A DNA stretch of 64,000 nucleotides, from positions 1,054,501 through 1,118,500 of the forward strand of contig OZ024894.1 in assembly GCA_964017195.1 (NCBI GenBank), written 5' to 3'. The notes beneath the pieces are model-generated. The model saw only the letters and a program-made list of their open reading frames with translations. It was not told the DNA's origin and searched no databases. This DNA comes from Siderastrea radians. Taxonomy: Eukaryota > Cnidaria > Anthozoa > Scleractinia > Rhizangiidae. The translations under genes were made by a program, and so were the position numbers. Of the stretch, positions 12,940-23,384 are shown one piece after another. Positions within the stretch are counted from its first letter, which is position 1. The number at the start of each line of letters is the position of its first letter.

Positions 12940-14104
12940 GAGGACGAGGTTCAAGTGATCCACTTTTTTCGTCCAGTTTAATAACAATACACCTTTATCT
13001 GTAATTTTCCCCTTCGTTTTACCCAACCTAAAGCAAATACTCTTTCTGATTGAGAACTGGAAAACGTACATACCATATCCCTGCAAGAAACAGAAGTGAC
13101 GATCCGTATGACGAATGTTGCGCCTGCACAACAGGAAATCGAACGATTTTGCACAGAGGTTACTTATCCGCCCGCCGGAACATAGAAGAAACCTCTGCTT
13201 GCAGGATAAGATCTCAAAAACTTTGACAGCCAAAAATGTTTTGAGATGTTTCTTGAAAGTGTCAATTAACATGTCACGGAGGGTCATGTACCAGTTCTTT
13301 TTCCTTCTCATTTTATGCATAAAAGGATGTTACTAGTCTTATGTTACTAGTCTTCTTCAGCAAAGCGACATTACAAAATCGACTGACAGATAGCCAGTCT
13401 GTTTATAGGGCATTAAGTCTGAAGAGAGCCTCTGATATTAATGCAGCTGGTACACCGTGCTCTAGGTAAGCTTTCGTTTTGTTCTAACTTTCTATGAATA
13501 GCAAAAGCCAATTTGCAATTAAGTCAGAACTAGGCCACTAGGATCGAGGAATTCTTCTCCGTTATACTGAGATTTGCACACTATACCGGTAAATAATTGC
13601 GCGCCATTTTCGGTTTATAAAATTCAAACTGACTCAAAGCAAAGTGATCGAAAACATTTAACAGAAGTCACTATAGACTAAAACTATCTAGGGATGGTTG
13701 TTGCAACACTTGATCATGATGAACTTGATAACAACTTAAAGCAAATACTCTTTGTGATTGAGAAGAAAACGTACATAACATATTCCTAAGTGAGCTCAGC
13801 CATTATCCTGGGCGACAGTCGTTGACTTGCATCCGAATCCGAGTCTGACTGCTTCGACAAATATTCTTCCAAGGTATTATTCGCTTCTGTTGTTTCAGTA
13901 TTATAATGCCGGTCTACTGAAGTCTTCGATTAAGATGTTAAAGTTTTAGTGTAGGTACTTGGGGTAAATGTCGTAAATGCGTGTGATAGTTGGCATCCTA
14001 GAAAATTGAATAAATGGCCTTTCTACATTTCAAATGGATTAACGATTTCAAAACCCTGCAAGGAGAGATTTCTTGGTCGCCCTATGTTCCAGCGGGCGAA
14101 TAAG
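12940..14104. repeat. Inverted copies of an unidentified repeat
   Basis: The stretch 13,120-13,215 and the stretch ~14,050-14,104 continuing at 15,305-15,345 are reverse complements: both contain CTATGTTCC(G/A)GCGGGCG(G/A)ATAAGTA and then AACCTCTG(T/C)GCAAAA. A shorter direct repeat (AAAGCAAATACTCTTT) occurs at ~13,030 and ~13,738. This may be a foldback element that was later cut by the 1.2 kb insertion at 14,105. Ends were not resolved. Confidence 0.5.
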
Positions 14105-15304
14105 TAGACTGCGAGTAGTCTCTAATTTTGGCGATGGCGATTGTGGGGCGGGCGAAATACACACGCGCGCGCGAAAGTTCGAGAAGACGCAATGCGAAGG
14201 GAGCGCCGAAAAGTAGAGACTACAGACAAAGCCAGGGATTTTGACCTTTCACGGCCGAGTGATTTTGGGATGTAAATTTCATATCGTCTTACAAGCCAAT
14301 TAAGCGCAATCAATGGAATTCCTTCTCTTGGCTCCTATCATGTGTTTGCTCCTGTCATCGATAAACTGCGGAAGATGTTATCGCAAATGAAACGGTTCGC
14401 ATTGTTTATTTGGATTCGACCAGTACTCGACCAGATGGGCTGTGATCAAGAGGAAAAATTACGGCCTCTCATCTCGAAGAAGAAATGAACATTGAGTTTG
14501 GAATTTCGGTCGACAGTAAATTTTAGTCCCAAGAAGCGGCCCTGTCATATCAAAAGCCCGACAAACACTTTTACGAATTTATCATTCCCCGAGGTCATTT
14601 TCTTCGTCTCCAAAAAATCCCATCGGAAAAAATATATATAATGTCGAAGACGCGGCATTTTCTTTCTACTTTCACCGAAAGTTTGAGCTCGATGCGAACG
14701 AAAATGAAACTTCCAGCGAGCCAGGGAGTTTTGTTTCAACGCAGAGCAAAACGAAGCAGCCAGCGAGCAGAGACTGAGTTTTGTACTTCATCCGTGCAGA
14801 CAATACTTTGTTCCGTTCGATCGGTCCCGTATCGATGTTAAAATTTAGATGAAATCTCAACTCACAGTAGACGAGTGGATTATGATTTTAACAGCTCTTG
14901 GAATGGCTTGGGCAAACAATCTTCAGCCGAACGGAATATAGCTTTGAACAAACCTCGCTATTTGTCTAGAGGAGGGTAATACTACTCCCCTAAAAAACGA
15001 CTGCGTGGGAGGCTACTATTTGTCCAGACAACCCTGTAATCTGTCTGCCATCTTAGTAAACTGAAACGGAGTCGATGTTATCGTGAGTGTTGACAGCGGC
15101 TTGTCTACTATTGCCAGATTGTTGACAGGTATCCAAAAAAAGGCCAATCAGAGTTTTGCGCTTGTAATGTCTTTTGGCTTTGTCTGTAGTCTCTAATTTT
15201 CGGCGCTCCCTTCGTGTCGCGTCTCCTCGAAATCTAGCGTGCGCGTGTGTATTTCGTCCGCCCCACAATCGCCATCGCCAAAATTAGAGACTACTCGCAG
15301 TCTA
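14105..15304. mobile_element. 1.2 kb TIR element with 9-bp target duplication
   Basis: The element begins TAGACTGCGAGTAGTCTC and ends with the reverse complement. The arms stay recognisable for about 130 bp, through GGCGATGGCGATTGTGGGGC and the GGGAGCGCCGAAAA region. It is bracketed by a perfect 9-bp duplication GCGAATAAG (14,096-14,104 and 15,305-15,313). Long arms plus a 9-bp duplication fit Mutator-like (MULE) elements. The interior has no recognisable transposase. A 106-bp relative lies at 58,834-58,939. Confidence 0.85.
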
Positions 15305-15313
15305 GCGAATAAG

Positions 15314-16680
15314 TAACCTCTGCGCAAAACCGTCTGATATTCTCTTATCTGCCGCCGACCAGGATTTTGGACGAATTAATTTATGACTTTTTCTTAGTCA
15401 CCTGTTCTTATTTTTGAGTGAGTCACCTAAAACATCCGTTATTTGTTTAATTGGGTTTTATTATTTGTCTGGAGCTATGATGCGCAACTGTTTTAACACT
15501 TGTATTGTTTAGGTTCCAGGAAGTTATGAAACTCGTTTATGCCCGGTAAAGCACTTGACTATATTTATAATTCATAGGGTGATTGTTCCTTTAAGATACT
15601 TGCTAATTGCTATTTTTATGAGTGTTTATGCAAGGAAATATCCGGAACCTGTTTTAAACAAACGACTTTTAACTCTCACCATCATGTGATATGATTAAAC
15701 CGTCGTATCGATCATCCGGAGCCAAATCAGCGACTAAATATAAAACCAATTGCCTTCAAATGTTTCCAGCTGCTACGCTTGCAGACTAAATTAAAAGTAA
15801 CTGCTAAAGTAGGGTACGACCTCGGAAATGTCTGTAAAACCTACCAGTGGCCTAAACAAAACTCCTGCAGTTCTCGCATCAATGTCAGGTTCTTTTAATC
15901 ATTTAGCAAATCGACTCTATTACTTTCGAACAAAAGAGAAATCGCACATAAAACTGACATGACTTTTGGAGCACAGCGTCTGTTTCACCTCTAATGTGAT
16001 AGTTGTAGGTTTGATTTAACATTACGTTGCATTTTCGCCTCCTATTTGATAAAAAGGGCGATAGGTTGGAAGATTTATTAAGCTTGAGTTTGGTTTCCAT
16101 ACGTTAAAAGCAAGCAGTAGCAATTGTCTTCTGAAATAGATTTAACGTTTCAGCTGATTATTCACGTTAAGTAAAAAAACTTCAAGTCCAACCATTCAGT
16201 GTTATAGGTTATGTCACACACGAGCCAAAGTGGCCCACACGGCCGCAGCTTAACCCGTTTTCTGTAGCATGAAGCAACTGAGACAATGAACACTTAACGA
16301 GACGGAGCCGAGGGAAACATTGAGATTCGAGGGAAACAAAATTAACTGGTTTCCCGAGGGACCAGTCATTAAGTGATTTGTTATATAGCACAACGAAGAG
16401 TTTGGAAGACGTAATGTGAAAACAATCGGAAATTTATTGATAAATTACATGTAAGCGCAGAAGAGCGGGAAATACTACAATGTTAAGAATGTACAAAAAG
16501 GTAAACTAAAGTGGAGTAAAATGTACAAACTTAAGGCCGGCAATTTCTTGTCGCGACAAATCAGCAAAGCGTGAAGGAGTCGCCATTGCAATACAGAACT
16601 TTGAAAACGCGCTAGTCAAACGTTATGACTGACACCACCTTCAATCACGTTCTGTTCACTTACAACAGCGGTCTTCGGTG
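15314..16680. other. Intergenic, no gene seen
   Basis: No coding region, RNA gene or clear repeat was recognised here. ORFs of 60-65 codons on - at 15,903-16,100 and 16,209-16,391 have no family resemblance or start context to support them. Confidence 0.5.
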
Positions 16681-16887
16681 CTACTCCCCCCTGGATGCTA
16701 GTCCATCACAGGGTTACCCCCAGCTGCTGTATGATGCCGGTACCCATTTATACACCTGGATGGAGAGAGACAATGTGGGGTAAAGTTTCTTGTCTAAAGA
16801 CTAGACTGGGTGGCAGGGACTGGGGCTCGAACCACCGACCTTCAGATCTGAAGTCCAACGCCCTAACCACTATACCACCGCACAACC
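16681..16887 (-). mobile_element. tRNA-derived SINE (GGTGGT-head family)
   Basis: Read on -, it starts with a tRNA-like head with an A box (GGTATAGTGGTTAGGGCG) and a B box (GGTTCGAGCC). A body follows with TTTAGACAAGAAACTTTACC, CCAGGTGTATAAATGGGTAC and GGGTAACCCTGTGATGGACT, ending at GGGGGGAGTAG. A second copy on + at 56,315-56,535 shares the same order of blocks, and a decayed piece sits near 60,780-60,960. The anticodon arm is too poor for a working tRNA. Confidence 0.8.
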
Positions 16888-17299
16888 ATTTAAATGTTAT
16901 ATCGGTCTATAATATAAATTGATTTTTTTGTTTGTTTTTCTGGTTTTGGTTTTGGTTGTTTTCTTTTCAATAAATCCTAACAAAGCGATCGTTGTGGCAA
17001 AGGAAAGGTATTTTCTAGTTACAAACCATTAAATAAATGAAATTTTTGAGATCTTAAAAACGTTAATTTTTAACATCTACTCAATACTTTTTTCTATTCA
17101 GAATTGGAAAAAGCCTTTTTAGAAGGAATGATTTATTTTTGAAATATGATACCTGCGTATTGGAAATTCTGCAGTAAACTGAAATATCGTGAAAAAGGTT
17201 GTTATTAGCCTGCTTGCAGGCGGTGTGTGGGTGTTTTATCGGGGGAAAAGCCCAGAAAACTAGGAGTTCGCGATCACCGGCGCCATCTTGGACGTGCGC

Positions 17300-18725
17300 G
17301 AAAATCGGTCTGGGGCGAGTGATAGCGAAGGGAAGGGGATGGGGGAGCGAAAGAAAAACCGCCTGCCCGAAAGCCCGTCGCCCGTGAGTCGCTGCCTTAT
17401 TACCATCTCGCTTCCGGTGGGTTGTCACGCATTCCACATCAGCCAATAAAATCATTGGCCTGTGACAGGCCATCAATCATGTTCTGTAAGCGTGCAATTC
17501 AAAACAAACTCACACGTTCAGCGCTTGTCAGTTTTATCATATCAGCCAAATAGTGAATAGGCTGGATATTTTAACACCGCTTTGAGTCTACTACTCCCAG
17601 TGTATTCTTCATTCCACTTGTATCCTTTTGATTGCTCCGTGTTCACGGTCTATTATACAACGCCTGTATTCAACTGCAAAGCTGAAAAAACTCTGAGCTC
17701 GACTTGTGGCCAAGTCTACTAACAACGCAATCGACCGTAGTGTTCAATTTGTTTGCAGTCGTGACGTGTTTTCCCAATTTCTTTGGCTTTATTGTCAGTA
17801 AAACATGAAAATCAACTGGCCGAGTTTTCCAATTCACGTGTAACACATTTACCGTTAGTTCGATCGCCATAAACAAGTTGATTAAGATTGTGTTTGAAAT
17901 TTTCGTTAAATCCCCGCGACATTAGCAGCGACACATCGCTTTTAGTTTTAAACAGAGAATGTGTGTTTGAGGTTTCTTTTAGCAAGCGACAAAGTAAACC
18001 GATTGAGTTTGTTATAAAACAAGCGGTATATTTAACCTTTAGTTAACTTAAACCGATGGACTTCACAAACTGACTTCACATCACAAAATTGCATAACTTC
18101 AAAACAACTTGCTTGTGTAATTTGAAATAACCTATTCACACATATTCTTCCAACACTTGTTCCTCAAACTGTAAATAAACTCGGCTGGTTCCTCCAGTAC
18201 TCTGCTAACGTTCTCAGCTGTGAGTTCTACTGCAGTACAGAGACCTTCTAGTTGCGCTATCTGGTCCGAAACTATGCTTTTCAACGGGCAAATTAACAAT
18301 GCGCACCATGAACGGCCGGTCTCCCTCTCTGCGATTCCGAAACCCGAAAAAATCACGCTTTTCCCAAAGCCAGTAGGCAGAACAGCCAGGACATCTTCAC
18401 CATGCATTTTGTAGACTGCTCGCAGCTTGCCTTTGCTCAGGCTTCAAAACAAAGTTTCTATCTTTCGATTTTTAAAAATTCTAATGCTCGCTCGCTTGCT
18501 TCTCGACATTTAATATTTTGTCTCACTGATCTGCTTTTTCTCTGCGTGACTCCAAACTGACGATGATTGACAGTAAATCGACCAATCAAAACGCCTCGTC
18601 CGCCAGCGGACGAAGTCAAAATCTGTGACTCACAGAAGAGGGGTTTTCGGGCAGGCGGTTTTTCTTTCGCTCCCCCCACACCCTCCCCCTCGCTTTGTCA
18701 CTCGCCCCAGACCGAGGAAGAAAAG
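17300..18725. repeat. Inverted repeat pair around a helicase fragment
   Basis: The stretch 17,308-17,390 (GGTCTGGGGCGAGTGATAGC through CGAAAGAAAAACCGCCTGCC) is the imperfect reverse complement of 18,640-18,715. Arms are about 80-95 bp. The enclosed 1.2 kb holds the RecQ-like fragment. It may be a decayed transposon that carries helicase sequence, but no target duplication was found. Confidence 0.5.
18132..18455 (-). pseudogene. RecQ-like DNA helicase fragment, frameshifted
   Basis: On -, an open stretch reads GEDVLAVLPTGFGKSVIFSG, containing the Walker A box PTGFGKS, followed by ALLICPLKSIVSDQIAQLEG, the second conserved motif of RecQ-type superfamily 2 helicases. Upstream, another frame reads FVLKPEQRQA, which is the family's entry motif, so a frameshift near 18,420 separates the two. 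Only the first ~100 residues of a helicase domain are present; the DEAH box and everything after it are missing. RecQ-like fragments are often multiplied in cnidarian genomes, so I take this as a dispersed dead copy and not a host gene. Confidence 0.7.
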
Positions 18726-19228
18726 AAGACGCACTTGATGTCATATCAAAAAGAATTTAGAAGGGTAGTTTCAACCAAGTTTTACTTGTCAGTTGCATTT
18801 TAAACGCAGGCAAAAATTAACCAAAATATTTAACGGAAAAATGCTTAAACTCGCACAGTTTGGTATTTGAGGGAAATTTCCTTGCGGGGAAATGATATTC
18901 CTTAAGTATAGGTGTGAAACTACAATGAGATCACCCGAGGACATTTTAATTTTGTATGGGCCACTGAACATTGTCAATTTGCCCACCTTCCAGTGCTGGT
19001 ACCATTGAGATATCAGCTTAAACAACGCGCACTTTAAAATCTACTTTTTGCCGTTGCTGAAAGCTCCCTTTCTGAGAAAAGCTCTTCTCCATTTTGGACG
19101 TGTTCTCAAATTTGTTGCTTATGTGATAATTTTTGTTGTCAAAGTTAAGTCCCCTTTGCCCAGTTCCTCAAAACAGGATTACACTAATTTATGATTACCA
19201 TCAGTTTTATTCGTTTAATTATAAATAA

Positions 19229-19605
19229 CTTTTCAAGAAGGATTCTTTCCAGATACATAGTTTTGTGTTAATACTAGAATGTAACATTGTAAGTGACACC
19301 AGGTAAAACCACTATAAAAATAGTAAGTCAACACACTGCAATGTAAGATTTGTAGGCAATATTATTATAAGAAAACTACTGTACGTAATGTTGTGTAAGT
19401 AGGTCATTCTCCATTGTATTGTAAGTTGTATAATTAATTTTGTAGCGTAAATCTTGCAGGTCGGCACTAATTTTTTTTTTCTTGTTTGCTTTCCTTTTTT
19501 TTCCCCTTTTTGTATTTTGTTGTTGTGGTTGTCATTGTTGTAGTGTGATTGCAAATTTTAAAAAAAATCTTTTCAAGAAGGATTCTTTCCAGATACATAG
19601 TTTTG
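19229..19605 (+). mobile_element. A-tailed insertion between 37-bp direct repeats
   Basis: CTTTTCAAGAAGGATTCTTT and the following 17 bases occur identically at 19,229-19,265 and 19,569-19,605. The 303 bp between them end in AAATTTTAAAAAAAAT. Flanking direct repeats plus an A-rich 3' end fit a 5'-truncated LINE tail inserted by target-primed reverse transcription. No reverse transcriptase code is left. Confidence 0.6.
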
Positions 19606-22600
19606 AAGATAACCTTTTCGCTTGACTGACATTGAGCTTTGGCAAGGTGAATCATGGAAAAATCGCTTTTAAACAGAGAAATTGGAGACCTTGGTTACAG
19701 TTTAATTCAGGACTATTGTCAGCGTAATGCCTGAAAACAATTGCACATGCACTTAATGAAAGTTGCCTCTGACGTCTAAAGCATGAGAAAAGATAACCCT
19801 TTCGGCATTTTTAAACAATTGGCCTTCGGCATTTAATAAACGAAAACAAACACAAAAAGCGACAGTGTTCCGTTTAAATTACAGCACGCCAACAAGAGGG
19901 CATCGCATGCTGTCAATGTTGATATCAGAGGTAAGTTGAATAAAACCGTTTAGTAAAAAATAAAGTGATGATAAATACGCCATCTCCTTATACTACTGAC
20001 TATTTACTGTACATAATCTGTTTTCGTGTAGCACGGAAAAGAGGACAACACAACAGCCAATTCATTGGTTGCTATTGGTTTTTTTTTTCGTAGTTTGAAG
20101 AACACAGCACAAATTAAGAAATCGCCACTTCAAGCAGGTCTCTGGCGACGAAAACAAAAGGGCATACTTAACAGCACGCAACTCAAACAGCCTTAAACTT
20201 AGCCGTCATTTGACCGTCAAAAAGATCACAATAATAATTTTACACTCAACTCTCACCGGAGGCAGTAATCGTCGGTGTACTCAAACGGTCTCAAATCTTA
20301 GAGTTCAGGCCAATCGATCGCTGAAAGAATGTTGCTCGTTATGACTTGTTTGAATGAAAATGATAATCCACGAAAACAAAACAACCCTCCCTTCCAAAAC
20401 AGCATCAACAATGGTAAGCCCTGGAGACCTAACCCTCACTAAAGTTGAAATCTTGGAAGGAATCTTTTCTTAACAGATCAATCGCAGCTGTCAAAATAAT
20501 CATTTTTAACCGTTCAGTTTTTTTTTTTTTCATTTTCATCTGAGTCCATGCGAACTCCTAAAGTAACCAAAAGCACAAGTATCACAGTGCCTTTCGTCCT
20601 TGTAGCAGTGCTTGCGTTTATTAGCGCTCGTATCGTGGCCTTTTCCATGTGATTGTGCTATTCTTGCCATCCAAAACCGGGTTGGTTACTCACTAGATTC
20701 TGAAGGTCGGGCGTTGAGTCCGTCCATTACATTCTATTCACGCTGAGTTAATGAGAAGACTTTTTTTTCCTTTTTTTTCTGCTTCCCCTCTTAACTTCGA
20801 GAGAATTAAAGTTATGAAAACGAAACTTCGCGAGTAATTAGTACGTCCAGAAGTGTTTCCTTTGACGTCCGCAAAACGATTTCTTGAATTTTTCAAAACC
20901 TCCGAAAACAAACAAAATTGGCAAAAAACTAATCAAAACTAACTAAAGAACAATTATTAATAAATGGTCTAAAAATATAAAAGTTCGCCCAATAGAGTTG
21001 AAAAATTTCATTTAAAACAAGGAAGATCAAAATTCTGAAAAAACTGCCCGTCAAAATTAATTAATATATTGGTTGAGCAATGGCATGTTGTTGTCATCGA
21101 TTGCGGATACAAAACAGTCCAACCAACACTGAACCAACGATCGATTTGATTGTCCATGTTTATTCAGATCAGTCAGGTTTCACGAGTGCTCACAGACTCT
21201 TACACAGTGGAAGCTTGGTTTAAATGATTACGCTAGAAAATCAGAATACATTAAAGGTTAGAAAACTGGCGATATTTACGGGTTAAATATGTGAAAAATG
21301 TTAACAAAGACATACTCACCAAGCTCGCCGCTCGACACGAAAACTCAAAACACATGTGTGAGCGAGAGCCTGGCTACTAAGTCACGTGACATAAAACGCT
21401 GGTAATAATAATGTTCGGTCAATGTTCGGCTTTCGGCTTCCTGTCGGCAACACATGTCATACCAAATTCTGGTCGGATAATTGTTAGCAAAAGTCACAAA
21501 CAATGGTGGATTTTGGTTAGACGTTAAAAACGTCATTGAAGTTTTCAAAATTATCGCAGAAATAAATCAGTTACAAAGAAATGGTCCGTCAGATGAAAGA
21601 GCATATTAGAATTATATATTCAGCACTTAGAGAATTCAAGAAAATTGGGAATTAAAGCCACCAAAGAGTAATTTTTCATAAACCGAGAAAATCTCGCACA
21701 AGCATGTCTTTTCGGAAAAGTGTACCCCTGTAACCATACATGCAAACTCTGTTAATTGTCTGAATTTTACAGGGAATTTATTCAGCTTCTATTCAACTGA
21801 TTAATAAGCTGCATTCTTGGATGGTCGAAATAATTGAAATCAATTTTCTTCACCTGTTCGTCCCTAGTCCTCTGCTCGTTCACTCTACTCGTTAGGTAGT
21901 AACTCTTTTGTCATGGAACGAAAGATGAGATATTCAAACACGATGTTGAATCGTTCTGGCTTTTGATCCGAAACACTGCTTTGCTACCTAGCGGTGAGGA
22001 CACTTAATTATTCTGTATGTTTTCTACTGGCGTGGAGACCTCAAAACTTTTGCACTGTTTTTATAACTGCAAGAGAGGTCAACTCTTCAAGGTATGCAGG
22101 TATATAATACATAGTATCGCCCGTGTCATTTTCCTGGGTTATTTTACGACCTTGTCCCTTTGTTGTACAGCACGCGACACACTTTCGTTTTCTCTTTGCA
22201 GTGAATTACGAAGGTTCCATATTCAGGTTACTTCACGAACTGCTTGTCGATGTTTTCGTTGATTAGACGCAAGGCTCATTATATTTACTGTTTAATTCCT
22301 ATGTACTTAATATTCTTCTTAGTCACGTTTCATTCCTTTTTATAGCAGACCAATATACACTGTACTGACAGGCGCATGTTAGTCTACTGTAGCCTATACA
22401 CTAAAGTGGCCAACAGCCCCTTTCACAGCTAACTTTTCCCATTTGCAATACAATGTATTGTACAAATCAAAACAGAGAACAAATTAAAGCAGAGAACAAA
22501 TTAAAGTTAATATCCGATGCCCGATTCTCAAAGGCTACTCAACTACTCATGACTACCCAATCGAAGATTTTATCACTGTTTTGCATTCTACCTCTCTCAC

Positions 22601-23353
22601 GGTTGAATAAGCTAGGCGTCCTTTACGAATACCTGATAAACACGCCACGGAGTGCACAAAAGGAGTCCATGCAAACACGCCTTTCTAGAAAGGTGATGAA
22701 ATAATAGTTTAATAAACTAACACTCGGCTCTTAATTTAAAAGTGAGACTAATCCACTAAGTTTTCCTTAGCCAATGCAAAACAGTTGTCGTTGTTCGAAA
22801 TTTGGACGGCCGTTACTAACTATTTTCATTTGGCCGATAAACCGAGGAAATTGAGGTTGACTTCCTATTCGGTGTTATTTTGTAATTCAGTGGGACTAGG
22901 CTGGCAAGGAAAACATGCTTAGGAAAATACAAAGACGCGAACATAATCCATGGTTTTGCTATTGCTATCTGCTCTTGTTTCAGCCCAGTTCATTCCTGTC
23001 AGATCCAGAGACGCTACCAGCTTTTCACATGTATATTTGACTGAATGCCAAGACTTATCAAATTCATTCACCTGAAAAACAACAACGACGACGACAACAA
23101 CAACAGCAGGGAAAACCAAGCCTCCTCAATAATAAAACGGGTTATATTGGACCTGCCAATATCTTAAGCAAAACAAAAATTTCAAAAACTGTTCAAATGA
23201 ACAGCATACCTAATCAATGCAAATATACCTCACAATAGCCCAATTTCGACATACATATTAAAATCCAACTTAAAACAATGGACATCACTGCGAGGCTTAG
23301 GGGACAAATATAAGAATTTATATGGGTTTATTCCCAGCCTTTTATTCTTACAG
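19606..23353. other. Intergenic upstream of the lipoxygenase gene
   Basis: No gene was recognised. A short (ACA/ACG)n tract lies at ~23,069-23,110 and accounts for a poly-valine ORF on -. Promoter and non-coding first exons of the lipoxygenase gene should lie here, because a splice-acceptor-like TTTATTCTTACAG ends at 23,353 just before the coding start. I could not place the transcription start. Confidence 0.5.
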
Positions 23354-23384
23354 GATATTTACCAAGGAGGGAAGCTGAAGCAAA
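23354..23384 (+). promoter_or_regulatory. Probable 5' UTR part of first coding exon
   Basis: A pyrimidine-rich acceptor TTTATTCTTACAG ends at 23,353. The following 31 bases lead to the ATG of the allene oxide synthase-lipoxygenase gene at 23,385. If the acceptor is used, this exon is only 38 nt and at least one non-coding exon lies further upstream. Confidence 0.5.
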
